64,000 bases of DNA from Bettongia penicillata ogilbyi (taxonomy: Eukaryota > Chordata > Mammalia > Diprotodontia > Potoroidae). A model generated the notes under the pieces. It did no database searches, was not told where the DNA came from, and was given only the letters and a program-made list of their open reading frames with translations. The stretch lies in assembly GCA_023548195.1 (NCBI GenBank), contig JAJHZJ010000335.1, forward strand, positions 5,872,514 through 5,936,513. The letters are read 5' to 3'. Shown piece after piece: positions 21,546-31,829 of the stretch. Each line of letters opens with the position of its first letter. Within the stretch, counting starts at the first letter, position 1. The position numbers and the translations under genes were made by a program.

Positions 21546-21650
21546 GCCCATCTTCATGGTGCCATGCTTTGTGCTGAGCACAGTGCTGAGCACATCGTAG
21601 GTGCTCTACCAGCGTTAGCTCTTGTTATTATAATATTTACTTAATATTTG
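21545..21650 (+). repeat. MIR-type SINE 3' tail
   Basis: The sequence 'tgagcacagtgctgagcaca' followed by 'tcgtaggtgctctaccagcg' and 'ttgttattataatattta' is a CORE-SINE tail. Confidence 0.5.
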
Positions 21651-21869
21651 AATACCACGTGGTGCTTGACAGAGAAACTGTGTCCCCAGGGGATGACTCA
21701 CAGTACCTCTGCATTAATGTGACTGTCATATTCGCATATTAGGGAGATGCGCTCTCATACACAAAATTTGCCTTGTACTTGCCCTTTTGTGCAGTGTTGT
21801 TTAGGTTTGAAGAGTTTTACTTTTTTGGTTTGTAGCATGTGACTCAAGGGACCTTTCTGAGTTTAGTTA

Positions 21870-22800
21870 CAGTCAATCAATAAACATTTGTTAAGTGCTT
21901 CCCTGTGCCAAACACTGTGAGCGAGAGACAGTGCCTATCCTCAAAGAGCTCCCAGTCTGAGGAGGAGACGATGTGTCAACCACTACATACAGACAAGCCA
22001 CGTGCAGGGTCAATCTGAAATAGTCATCAGAAGGAAGGCAGGAGAATGAAAGGGGATTGAGGAAGGCTGTTACCAGAGGAGGGTCCGATGTTAGCTAGGA
22101 CTTGAGGGAGCCCAGAGGTGACGATAAGGAAGAAAGTATTCCAGGAATGAGGGGCAAAGTCAGAAAATGGAGTGTTTTAACAGCAAGGAAAATGGTGTCC
22201 TGGGATCACAAGACTATGTGCAGTGGAGGAGTGGTGTAATGTGTAAGGATTGGTCAGCCCTGCTCCTTAGGTGAATCACTTTGGTAGCTGAATGGAAGAG
22301 ATTACGATGTGGAGCGACTCGAGGCAGGCAGACCCCCGGCCCCTGTGACATAGTCCAGGCCTGCACCAGGAGGGGGGGCACATTCAAAGATGCTACCCTG
22401 GCTGGCCTTGACTGGTGGTTTGATTGGGGGGAGGGGGAGCAGTTGAGGGTAATACTTAGGTTAGTGCTCTCGCCATAATGGGGGAGTCAGGAGAGGAAAG
22501 TTTTAGGGAAAAGGGAAATTCAGTTTTGATCATATTGACTAAGATGTCTTGAGGAATCCAGTTGGAGGTGTCTGCTAGGCATGAGACTGGCTCAGTGGAG
22601 AGATTAAGGCTGGATAGATCTGTTTGAAAGACATCCCCATGGAGGGATCATTGAAACAATGGGAGAAACAGTAGTAAAATCCACCAGAGGGAGAAGAGAA
22701 GAGGCCTCTGGACAGACCCTGGGGGACACCTCAGGGAAGAGACAAAGCTGAGGGGGCTGACATTTTCCTCGAATAACTGAGTAGTGGGCACATCTCATTA
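21870..22800 (-). repeat. L2 LINE, long minus-strand copy
   Basis: The order runs from the inverted 3' terminus ('caataaacatttgttaagtg') through 'aaagagctcccagtctgagg', 'aatcactttggtagctgaat', 'gaggcaggcagacccccg', 'acatagtccaggcctgcacc' and 'cagttttgatcatattgac' to 'gaccctgggggacacctcag'. That is about 930 bases of the L2 3' region with several short indels. It is one of the least broken L2 copies in the window but has no long open frame. Confidence 0.75.
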
Positions 22801-22933
22801 GTTTTAAAAATCATGTGTATTTTTTCTTACTGGACAGCATATGAATGTTAGTGTCCCTTTCCCTGAATTTCAGATTTGGAAGTAATCTTAATGGCCATTG
22901 GGCTTGACCCTTGTCCAAAACAGACCTTGTATG

Positions 22934-22934
<1 letters not shown>

Positions 22935-22964
<30 letters not shown>

Positions 22965-23045
22965 TATATACACATATACATATATACATATATGTGTATA
23001 TGTGCGTGTGTGCATGTATGTGTGTATGACATACATATGTATGAC
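22935..23045. repeat. Compound (TA)n(CA)n/(TATG)n microsatellite
   Basis: A TA run passes into CA repeats and then TATA/CATA/TGTG steps. Short ORFs rich in I, Y, H and V on both strands are produced by it. Confidence 0.9.
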
Positions 23046-23059
23046 ATGTATGACAAATA

Positions 23060-23965
23060 GTACTCATCTTTTCCTTGAAGACCTGCAGAAGGTAGAACTT
23101 CAGATCTCTAGGGGTAAAATGTCTGCCTTCTCCTTTAGGATGTCGTCCTTCCTTTTACTGCTGAAATTTGATTCTTAGCAACTTTCCCAAGTTGTCCCTA
23201 ACTTTACTCTGTGGCCAAGGAGAACCTGCCTGATTCCTCTTCTTCATGGCAGTTTTAAAAATATCTTATATGTGTTCCTCCCCACCCCAGCCATTTTCAC
23301 TGTTTCCTTTAACAAGACTCAGTTAACATCACCCAACAGATGAAGTCCTGGCATCACCTTCGTTGTTCTTCCTGGTCCTACTGCAGTATGTCACTGTCCC
23401 CTCAGAATTTGGTACGCAGGCCAGGAATCAGTGCAGTGCAGTGACAGTGCAGTGGGTGGGGTGCTGGACCTGGAGGCAGGAAGACCTGAGCTCAAATGTG
23501 GCTCCAGGAACTTGGTAGCTGTGTGACTCTGATCCCTATCTGACTCAGTTTCCTCATCTGTCACATAGGGATAATAATAGCACCTGTCTCCCAGGGCTGT
23601 TGTGAAGATAAAATCAGATAGTATTTGTAAAGCTCTTTACAAGCCATAATGTGCTATATAAATGCCAGTTATAACTGTTATTACTGTTGGCAACAACATG
23701 AGTCCAGATGTGACTCTGGGAGAGGGCAATAGCCCTTTTCAGCCTGGCTCCTGTCTTGACAGGAACTCCATTACTAAGTGAGTTTTTAGCTTCCAGGATG
23801 GGTCTTTTCAGGAGCCACTCAGCACCTCTGAAACTTTCTCACATTGATCTTAGTTCGGCCTTCTGAAAACTCAGTCCAACTTCCATGGTGCAGCCCTTCA
23901 GGTATTTTAAGGCAGGAATTCTACACCCCCTGAATCTTCTCTCCACAGAAGTCCAGCATCTCAGA
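23060..23965 (-). repeat. CR1/L3 LINE relic, minus strand, split by a MAR1 SINE
   Basis: Pyrimidine-rich phrases such as 'cttttccttgaagacctgc' and, after the SINE, 'cctgaatcttctctccacag' and 'catctcagagtgg' look like the reverse complement of the CR1/L3 3' region. The MAR1 element at 23430-23700 interrupts the relic. Assignment is moderate because of divergence. Confidence 0.4.
23430..23700 (+). mobile_element. MAR1-type CORE-SINE, near full length
   Basis: All parts are present in order: A-box region 'gtgcagtgggtggggtgctg', 'aggcaggaagacctgagctc' (degenerate B box), 'ggtagctgtgtgactctgat', 'ctcagtttcctcatctgtca', 'agggctgttgtgaagataaa', 'gtatttgtaaagctcttt' and a TTATTACTGTT end. It is inserted within an older minus-strand CR1/L3 relic. 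Confidence 0.85.
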
Positions 23966-24234
23966 GTGGAAAGGAAACCCGGAGCTCTTCTCGACCAACC
24001 AATAACTAAATAGGAATATCCTCTTTGGGAATGTTGAGTTGAGATGCCTGTGGGTAAATACGAGTTATAATGCTGACAAGGCCAGCCTCCCAGGTTACTG
24101 GAAGAAAACCACTTTGTAAACAGTAGTGCACTTTATAAATGTGAGCTACTCTGGTTACTTTATCGGGCTGAATACAATTCTTCCCCTCCCCATCCTCCAC
24201 CTGTGCAACATGGAGACCACCAAGGCCATCTTTA

Positions 24235-25020
24235 AAAATGAGAACTCTCTAGAGAGAATAAATACAAGCATTTGGACTGGAGCTCAGAGGAGAGGTTGAG
24301 AATCATCTAAGGTAATAATCGCACTGAGGAGAGTGGATAGGCTCCTCAAGGAGGGGAGTAAATAGAAGAGGGTTTGGGACGCTGCCCTGAGGGGAACAGC
24401 CACACTTAGAGGCTGGGAAAAGAGAAGGACATGGTGGATCCTTTCACATCTTCTCCACCTGATGGCCAGAGTATAACAATGAAAATATGTGACAAAAGCC
24501 AAGAGGGGAGGCTTCTTGAAGGAAGGTGTAATTATTAGCGGCCGTGAAAAGGCCAAGGAGGGCAAAGACTGAGAAGAGCCTTTTTGGATTTAGCAGTGAA
24601 GAGACCATTGGTGGCACTGGATTTAGCATCTGTTACATGCCTGCTGTGGCGATCCAAAGACAAATTGGAAATATTACTACCTTTCCGCAGTAACCTTGTA
24701 TTCTATTGCAAGATACAGCATGTCCCTATGTCATTAAAGATAATGAAATAAATGCCTGGTAGTGAAGGGGAGTACTCTCTGCTGGGGCTTCAGTCTAGGT
24801 GTCTGGTCCTGGTCAGGCACAGGAGCCAGAGGGAAGGGGCTGTTGGAGGAGTTAGGAAGTGGAGGCAGCAAGTGTGAGTGACTTCCTAGACAAGAGAGGA
24901 AAAGGACGGTAACTTCAGGGGATGGCAGAATCAAGGGGAGGTGTTCTTAGGATTCTGAGTGTTTTTGTGGGAAAAAGAAAAAGAGCCGGGAAGTGATAGA
25001 AGATGAGAAAAGTTATAGGT
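24235..25020 (-). repeat. L2 LINE body, minus strand
   Basis: Phrases in order match the reverse complement of the L2 body: 'gccaaggagggcaaagactg', 'gatttagcagtgaagagacc', 'ggagttaggaagtggaggca', 'agtgtgagtgacttcctaga' and 'ggggatggcagaatcaaggg'. A second L2 3' terminus appears to be embedded at about 24630-24720 ('tctgttacatgcctgctgtg'). Confidence 0.55.
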
Positions 25021-25291
25021 CACATATACCCACCAGGAGAGAGAACAGAAACCTTTCTGCTGCCCAGAAGAGTTTCAGAGGGTCCCCCCACCCCAATAAC
25101 CCGAGCCTTCTAATTTTCCCTATCACCAATATGCCCTCTCTTCTATCCTCCCTCCCTTCTCTTGTCCCTATCTTCTCTTTTGTCCTGTAGGGCTAGATGA
25201 CTTTCTATACCCCATTAACTGTATTTCTTATTTCCTAGTAGCAACAACAATACTCAACAGTTGTTCCTAAAACTTTGAGTTCCAAATTCTT

Positions 25292-25318
25292 CCCATCCCT
25301 CCCTCCCCACCCATTCCC
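25292..25318 (-). other. G-quadruplex motif in the HAL1 3' UTR
   Basis: On the element's sense strand at least five G-tracts of three or more lie within 27 bases, separated by 1-4 bases. The plus strand reads CCC-AT-CCC-T-CCC-T-CCCC-A-CCC. Polypurine G-rich 3' UTRs are typical of mammalian L1. The same motif is kept in copy 2 at 60077-60103. Confidence 0.65.
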
Positions 25319-26018
25319 TTTGGGAAGGCAGGCAATTCAATATAGGCCATATCTGTGTAGTTTTGCAAATGACTTCGATGACAGTCGTGTTGTGTAAGAC
25401 TAACTGTATTTCCCTCCATCCTATTCTGCCCCCCATTGTTTCTATTCTGCTTTTGATCCTGTCCCTCCCCGAGTGTTGACTTCAAATTGCTCCCTTCTCC
25501 CATTGCCCTCCCTTCCTTCATCCCTCCCTCCCTGCTTATCTCCTTCTCCCCCACTTTCCTGTACTGTAAGATAGGCTTTCATACCAAAATGTGTGTGCAT
25601 TTTACTCCTTCCTTTAGTCGAATGTGATGCGGGTAAACTTCATGTTTTTTTCTCATCTCTCCTCTTTTTCCCTCCACTAAAAAGTCTCCTGCTTGCCTCT
25701 TGAATGAGATATAATTTACCCCATTCCATTTCACCCTCTCTCCTTCCACTACATTTCTCTCTCACCATTTACCTTAATTTCTTTTAAGATATGGTCCCAT
25801 CCTATTCAATTCACTCTGTGCTCTCTGTCTCTGTATGTGTGTGCATGTGTGTATGTGCATGTGCGTGCATGTACATGTGTGTACATTCCACCAACTACCC
25901 AGATACTGAAACGTTTTAAGAGTTACAAATATTGTCTTTCCATGTAGGAATGTAAACAGTTCACTTTTGGTAACTCCCTTATGACTTCTCTTTGCTGTTT
26001 ACTTTTTCATGCTTCTTC

Positions 26019-27041
26019 TCATTCTTGTGTTTGAAAGTCAAATTTTCTTTTCAGCTCTGGTCTTTTCATCAAGAATGCTTGAAAGTCCTCTGTTTCGTTG
26101 AAAGACCATATTTTCCCCTGAAGTATTATACTCAGTTTTGCTGAGTAGGTGATTCTTGGTTTTAGTCCTAGTTCCTTTGCCTTCTGGAATATCCTATTCC
26201 ACGCCCTTTGATCCCTTAATGTAGAAGCTGCTAGATCTTGTGTTATCCTGATTGTATTTCCACAATACTGGAATTGTTTCTTTCTAGCTGCTTGCAATAT
26301 TTTCTCCTTGACCTGGGAATTCTGGAATTTGGCCACAATGTTCCTAGGAGTTTCTCTTTTTGGATCTCTTTCAGGTGGTGATCGATGGATTTCTTCAATG
26401 CTTATTTTGCCCTCTGTTTTTAGAATCTCAGGGCAGTTTTCCTTGATAATTTCATGAAAGATGATGTCTAGGCTCTTTTTTTGATCATGGCTTTCAGGTA
26501 GTCCCATAATTTTTAAATTGTTTCTCCTGGATCTGTTTTCCAGGTCAGTTGTTTTTCCCATGAGATATTTCACATTATCTTGCATTTTTTCATTCTTTTG
26601 GTTTTGTTTTATGATTTCTTGGTTTCTCAGAAAGTCATTAGCCTCCATCTGTTCCATTCTAATTTTGAGAGAACTATTTTCTTCAGTGAGCTTTTGAACC
26701 TCTTTTTCCATTTGGCTAATTCTGCTTTTGAAAGCGTTCTTCTCCTCATTGGCTTTTTGAATCTCTTTTGCCAATTGAGTTAGCCTATTTTTCAAGGTGT
26801 TATTTTCTTCAGCATTTTTTTGGGTCTCCTTTAGCAAGGTATTGACCTGTTTTTCAAGCTTTTCTTGCATCTCTCTCATTTCTCTTCCCAGTTTTTCCTC
26901 CACTTGTCTAACTTGATTTTCAAAATCCTTTTTGAGCTCTTCCATGGCCTGAGCCCCACCGGACATCCACCTCGGATGTCTGGGATACAGAGGCCCCGAC
27001 CTCCACGTCCTTCCCTGATGGCAAACATTGTACTTCCTCAT
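26019..27041 (-). CDS. HAL1/L1 ORF1 protein, 340 codons, 5' frameshifted
   Basis: ORF1p is the RNA-binding, nucleic-acid-chaperone protein that coats the retrotransposon RNA in the cytoplasm as a trimer. From about residue 33 to 165 the translation is a long charged coiled coil with heptad-like E/K/L/N runs (for example NTLLKETQKNAEENNTLKN). At about 168-182 comes the start of the RRM domain (ENRSRRNNLKIMGLPES). The motif IHRSPPERD..ETPRNIVAKF at about 218-240 is the conserved end of that domain. A C-terminal domain follows, with ARKKQFQYCGNTIRI and LAASTLRDQRAW, ending in RKFDFQTQE. The first 30 or so residues (MRKYNVCHQGRTW) look like 5' sequence read out of frame. The genuine N-terminus lies in another frame (26920-27123), so a single indel has broken the gene. 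Otherwise the domains are open, which suggests fairly recent insertion. Confidence 0.85.
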   Translation of the reverse strand: MRKYNVCHQGRTWRSGPLYPRHPRWMSGGAQAMEELKKDFENQVRQVEEKLGREMREMQEKLEKQVNTLLKETQKNAEENNTLKNRLTQLAKEIQKANEEKNAFKSRISQMEKEVQKLTEENSSLKIRMEQMEANDFLRNQEIIKQNQKNEKMQDNVKYLMGKTTDLENRSRRNNLKIMGLPESHDQKKSLDIIFHEIIKENCPEILKTEGKISIEEIHRSPPERDPKRETPRNIVAKFQNSQVKEKILQAARKKQFQYCGNTIRITQDLAASTLRDQRAWNRIFQKAKELGLKPRITYSAKLSIILQGKIWSFNETEDFQAFLMKRPELKRKFDFQTQE

Positions 27042-27123
27042 CAGAAATGAAGGGAGGAAGGAACATCCCTTCCCCAGGAAAGTAGCTCTCTATGGTCTTA
27101 TTTTGCTTCCTTTTTCTGGGCAT
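26920..27123 (-). pseudogene. True N-terminal piece of ORF1, out of frame
   Basis: This 67-codon frame starts MPRKRKQNKTIESYFPGEG, a basic start of the kind seen in L1 ORF1p. It overlaps the 340-codon frame by 122 bases, and the two starts differ by 82 bases, so they are one base out of phase. An indel between roughly 26940 and 27040 would explain the split. An intact ancestor would have had about 367 codons. Confidence 0.65.
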
Positions 27124-27815
27124 TTTCCCTGCCAGTTACTTGACTTCTGAGATTCCTCTCCACCCCCGCCTAGATCCACCCAGCTAGTGCTTGGGGTCTG
27201 AGGTTCAAATACTGCTTCCCAGTCTCAGGGCTATCCGTGGCAGGAGCGGCTGCTATTCAATGTGAGCTTAAGTTCTGGTGCTTGGGTGGGGGCAGGGCCG
27301 TCTCCCAGGCTCAGTTCTCTCACGGGGTTTATGCAGAGACTTTCGGTAATGGCCCTAAGCTCCTGCCTGCTGCTTGGGGAGTCCCGGGCCACCTCTGCCG
27401 CTGCTGCTGCTGCCTCTGCCTCTCCTTCTGCCGCTGCCTCCTGAGGGGGCTCAAGTCACGGAGACACCCCGCTCCCCTCTCGGTCAGCCCAGAAGTCTCT
27501 CTCACTGACCTGTAGCGCCTGTGGGTGAAGGGACCTTCGTGGCCGCTGGAGGTTCCATCCCTGAAGCCTGCTTGGATCTGCTCCTCTGGGGCCATGTGGC
27601 CAGGGCAGCGCAGGGGTGGGCTCTGCTGTCTGGAGCGTGACGGACCCCTGGGGACGGCTTTCCAGGGCTCTCTGGAATGGAAATCTCCTCCAGTGCGTTG
27701 GTGCACGGCTTGCTGTGCTCCAGAATTTGTGGGGAGTTCTTTTTACAGGAAATTTCTGGGCTGTGGATTCGGAGCTAGCATACGTGAGTCTTTCTACTCC
27801 GCCATCTTGGCTCCT
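27124..27815 (-). promoter_or_regulatory. HAL1 copy 1 5' UTR and internal promoter region
   Basis: In sense orientation it opens with 'gccaagatggcggagtagaa'. The GCCAAGATGGC core close to the 5' end resembles a YY1 site, as in human L1, where YY1 fixes the transcription start. The segment 27370-27650 has more CpG than its surroundings and includes a CAG/GCTGCT-type run. Short ORFs of 92-133 codons on either strand lie in this UTR and are not genes. Promoter function is inferred from L1. Confidence 0.6.
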
Positions 27816-28636
27816 CTCCTCAGACTCATTTATAATTAACATAAATTCTGTTTTCAATCCAAGTAAATGCCAAACCCATCCCTTGGAAGAAAAAAAAAAT
27901 CTGTCCTTCCAAATGCAAAAATTCTAATCAATGTGGGGAAAAGTCATGGAGGGCTGAACACAATACTTATATATGATTTCTTTAAAAGACTAGTTCAAAA
28001 TTTTAAAGAACTTAATTGCATTATATTTAAGGGGAAAAAAACAACAGTGAAGTTTCTCTTAGATACATTCCGAATCTAAGGTTGGCCTGGGTCAACCTTT
28101 GTGAAATCCCATGATTTCTTTCCATAATGGGCCAGGAAAGAACATTTAGAAATTACAGGCAGCAAAAAATGGAAAGCTAAGTATTAGGTAGGTCTTTGGA
28201 AGAAAGGGCCATTGTGGTGAAGAGATGTTGTAGACACTGTAGAAGCCTTCTCTCTGCCTCTAACTCTGTATGTCCTAGATTGCCTTCAGATCCTCACTCC
28301 TGTCCTTTATCACTCTCTTTCCCACCCTTCCTTTGAGCCATAGGAAGTCCACATGGGTAGCTGACACTGCAGATTGAAGGAAAGGAGGATGTATGTGCCT
28401 GCTCCCTGAGTTGGAGCATCTTCCTTGTGCTTAGCTTCTCCAGTATCAGTCATTAGTGTGATGAGAATCCATCTGTGTGGGCAGTCCTTTCACCCGTGTG
28501 ATTTCAGCCCCATCACACCATCATAGTAGACAGTTTCACGAATTGTACCTTCTGGCTGGACCTCTCCATGATGAACACCTCCTAACTTAGGGAGGTTGAT
28601 TCCGAAATGGCACATGATAAAAATTCAAAGTCATGC
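27816..28636. other. Unassigned DNA
   Basis: No gene and no repeat that I can name. It is AT-rich until about 28100 and ordinary afterwards. Confidence 0.4.
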
Positions 28637-28639
28637 CTT

Positions 28640-28970
28640 CTGTGTCATAGCATCCTAGAGTGAGAAGAAGCTTTAGCGATCCTCTCAGATCATTTCCAGA
28701 TGAGGAAGAGGCCTGGGGAGGCCAGCATGATACAGGTTTGAGTAATAATAGTTGGCATTGATAATAGCGCTTTACTTTTACGAGCTCATCTGCTCTTCAC
28801 AGCAACCCTTGGAAGTAGATGCTGTTATTGGCCTCATTTTACAGTTGGCAGAGGATAAGTGACTTGCCCAGGGTTACACAGGGAGTGTGTATCAGAAGCA
28901 GGATTTAAACTAAACTTCTCTTGACCCCAGGCCTGGCATTTGTATCTATTGCACTACCTACGCTCTACCT
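28640..28970 (-). repeat. Two minus-strand CORE-SINE copies
   Basis: A short fragment at 28640-28720 ('cctctcagatcatttccaga') is followed by a longer copy at 28745-28970. The longer copy has 'ctcttcacagcaaccct', 'cctcattttacagttggcag', 'gtgacttgcccagggttaca' and an inverted head ending 'attgcactacct'. A plus-strand fragment ('gtaaaactgaggtcatcag', 'agggctgttgtgagactcc') follows at 28985-29085. Confidence 0.65.
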
Positions 28971-29085
28971 TCCATCGTCCCAAGTTGTGTGACCATGGAC
29001 AGTCTTTGCTGTAAAACTGAGGTCATCAGACCTGTTATACTTATCTCATAGGGCTGTTGTGAGACTCCAGTGTCTGTAAAAGTTG

Positions 29086-29635
29086 TTACTGCTCTGGGAC
29101 AGTTCGTCCAGGGTCCCACAGAGCTTTCAGAGAGTGTTCTTCTCCTGCTTCAGGCTTCAAGAGCTCAGAGCTGGGAGCGCCTCCTAACAAGGAAGTGGCT
29201 CTGAGCAGGCTTGCTCGAGGCTCTGGCCACCAGGCAGGGAAATGTCCTCCAAGTGCCAAACAGTCAGCAGATGAACTTTGGGAACACAACTGTCTCAGCT
29301 TACCTTTTTTGCTTGGTTTTTCTTTGTAGCACCAGACTTTTCCACATAGACTGTTACTCTATATTGAAAGCGTAGCATTGCAGGAATGGATCTGGCCAGA
29401 TCTGGAAGCGGTCCGGTTTGGGGCGTGGTGGGTGGCTCATTGTTTTTTATGACTATAAAAGGACATAACAGTTTGGACCTGCAGTGTGTACTTGTAAAAG
29501 TTTGCCTTCCTTTGGCGCAGCCTCCAAAAAAGGAGCAGTAGCTCCAGGCACACCCCCACCCTTAGTGTGAAGGCCAAGGCCCTAGAACTCTGCCCAGAGT
29601 TAGTTAAGCCTGATGGGGCAGTGGGAGGTCAGGGG
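29086..29635. other. Unassigned DNA with a TATA-like motif
   Basis: No gene is supported. At 29454-29462 a TATAAAAGG box lies about 20-30 bp downstream of a GC/KLF-like patch (GGGGCGTGGTGGG, about 29420-29432). No conserved ORF or CpG island follows, so a promoter is only a possibility. Confidence 0.3.
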
Positions 29636-29639
29636 GCAG

Positions 29640-29790
29640 CTTGCCTCAGATTGCACATCCTTAGGGAGGTAGCTTCCTAAAAAACCATTTGCCTTTGGCT
29701 CCTCTGTGAAGTGGGTGTAATAAAGCTGACTGACCTCACAGACTTGCTGCAAGGACTAAGTAATAGAAAGTGGTTCTTAAAAGATTCTTG
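29640..29790 (+). repeat. MIR-type SINE fragment
   Basis: The core-tail order 'tgcctttggctcctctgtga', 'agtgggtgtaataaagctga', 'ctcacagacttgctgcaagg' is recognisable. The head is lost. Confidence 0.5.
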
Positions 29791-30177
29791 AGGGCTGTCC
29801 AGATATTTAACAATAACAGTTTTGTTTGTTTAATACCATGCACCCTTGCAGCCTCAGTAGCATGTGGTAATGACCCCTCGCAGTAACTTTTCTCCAAGAA
29901 ACTTCATAGATACTATGAAATTAATTCTCTCCATGTTATCATGATAGAGAGGAAGTGTGAAAAATGATGTAGCGATACCCCCTGAATCACTTCAGATCTG
30001 CTTGGACTTTCAACTCATCTTGTTCTAAGTCTGGTTTGGGCAGCAGGTTTTGCATGACTTTGAATGAGATTTTGGGGCCCAGAGATTCCCTCTGGAAAAT
30101 AATATCTCTCACGTGTCCTGTGCTTTTAACAACAGAAATACCTATGTAGATTATGTTGGAAAACTCCCAGTTGACTC

Positions 30178-30600
30178 CATTAAACATTTATTAAGCTCCT
30201 ACGATGTGCCAGGCTAAGTACTGGAGATACAGTCCCTGCCCTCAAGGAGCTTGTGATCTAATGGGAGAAAACAACATATAAAAGGAGGCAGGAATGTGTA
30301 TGGGAGGGAGCTCTAGGGTGTACCTGTTGGGTGTGGGGAAGTATTAGGTTAAGGGAGAAAGTGGGGAATCTTGTTCTGTGGAGGTAAAACCAGGCCGAAC
30401 AGGTACAAAGTGGAGGAATTGGGAATCAGTGTCTTTCCTTTATAAAGGAGAGGAGGAAGTTGGTCCTCTGAGGTGGCATCAGATAAGGCTGGAATTAGTA
30501 GCTTGGTAGGGAGTTTAGAAGTGATGAGCTTATCCTAGGAGGGGCGTCCTGTTCCATGGAGCTGAAACCAGGCAGGACAGCAGATGTGGAATGCTTTTTG
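30178..30600 (-). repeat. L2 LINE 3' part, minus strand
   Basis: The inverted L2 terminus is clear ('ttaaacatttattaagctcc', 'gatgtgccaggctaagtact', 'cctgccctcaaggagcttgt', 'gatctaatgggagaaaacaa'). The body is recognisable but decayed to about 30600. Confidence 0.75.
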
Positions 30601-31825
30601 TACCTCGACAGCATTCACATAATATATTTCTATTTGCTCCCAAGTTTTCCATGCACTGATGTGTTCATCCTGAGCTCACTGGTAGTGAACCTCCTCATTT
30701 AATATGTATTCAGCCCTACCACAACTAGTCTTCTAACCAGCTCTTGGGACTATATGAGGTGAATATCCTTCAGTGACATGTGATAGCTTGTGATGTCACT
30801 AGAAAGCCAAATGAAGCCCAACTCCAGAAAAGAAATGGAATTCTGACTTCTCTTTACCCACACCGCCCTGGTTTTGTCCGGTCTTTCTTTGGCCAATCTG
30901 ACCTTGTTCTTCCTCCCCCAGGGGGAGATCTGCTCCCTTTAGGAATGGGTTTCCCCTGCATGAGAGCCTGGTGACTTTGCCCCACCCAGAGGAGGGAATG
31001 GCTCTGGCCCTACTGGCTGCGTCTTCTGCGCAGTTAATCAAACCTCCTGCTATGGGCCTGGATTTTGCTGTTGCTGTTCACTGATGTGTGTGAAGTGAGC
31101 GAAGCCCGTGTACACAAGCTCTCACACACTCGCTGAAACAAACCCTGCAAACTTCAGAAGCCAAAGTTGGGGAAAAGCCTGGAGCTTTCCAGTAAGCTTG
31201 AGTAATCTGTCAGCCGAATACTAGAACCCACAAAACTTGGAATTGCATTTCTGAAGATAAAAGAGGCCTTTTTTGTGTTCTACCTTTGCTTCCCAAAACA
31301 TATTGAGTTTTAATGGGGTGCTTTATCTCTGTGAGCAAGAAGGCACAACACACGGGTGTGTTTCTGGGCAGCTTCTAGGGCTTCCTCCTTCTCACTTCCT
31401 TGGAAGTCTCCTTTTGGGAAGGAAGGCAGACATGGCATGACTGGCTCCTTCCTGCCAAGGCACTGCTCTTGTCCTTCTCCGTGGAAAAGGAAGAAGGAAA
31501 CCACTTTAACGTGTGAGAGGGAGCCTCCCCAAACTGAGCAACCAATGAAATTTCAGGAGCATCAGGAAGAGGATGGAGCAGTGATGCTCTTTGGACTTGG
31601 CCACTAGTTTTTCTCCTGCAGCTAAACATCGGGAGGGGATGCTCTGGGTGCTCTGGAGGACGCCGATCCCACCTCAGGTTGCCTCAGTGTAGTAAGCTTA
31701 GAGAGGAGCCTCTGCAACTGGCTTCCTGACATGATTAGCTAGTGGTCAGACTGGAGTTACAAAGGAAGTCTGGAGCAGAAGGGGGACACCGAGGCTCTAG
31801 GTTTCAGCTGACGCCGCCCAAAGTC
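30601..31825. other. Repeat-poor DNA
   Basis: No repeat that I recognise and no supported gene. ORFs of 60-84 codons on both strands near 30.8 and 31.3-31.6 kb have no domain. Confidence 0.4.
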
Positions 31826-31829
31826 TTAA

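Larger units (their letters stand above)
25083..27815 (-). mobile_element. HAL1 (half-L1) retrotransposon copy 1, ORF1-only
   Basis: In minus-strand sense the order is as follows. A 5' end with 'gccaagatggcggagtagaa' leads into a CpG-containing 5' UTR, then ORF1, then about 935 bases of purine-rich 3' UTR, with no trace of endonuclease or reverse transcriptase. This is the HAL1 layout: L1 ORF1 between L1-like UTRs, without ORF2, mobilised by L1 ORF2p supplied in trans. The same UTRs recur in copy 2 at 59.8-61.3 kb, where the homologous 3' UTR looks about 95% identical and extends some 80 bases further, so copy 1 is cut short at its 3' end. No target duplication is found. ORF1 carries one frameshift near its start. 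Confidence 0.75.

Noticed and set aside
27329..27857. Minus-strand ORFs of 125 and 133 codons upstream of ORF1 (possible extra retrotransposon protein)
   Set aside because: They lie in the HAL1 5' UTR, where CpG and GC richness reduces stops. They have different starts and no domain, and copy 2 does not preserve them as a clear frame.
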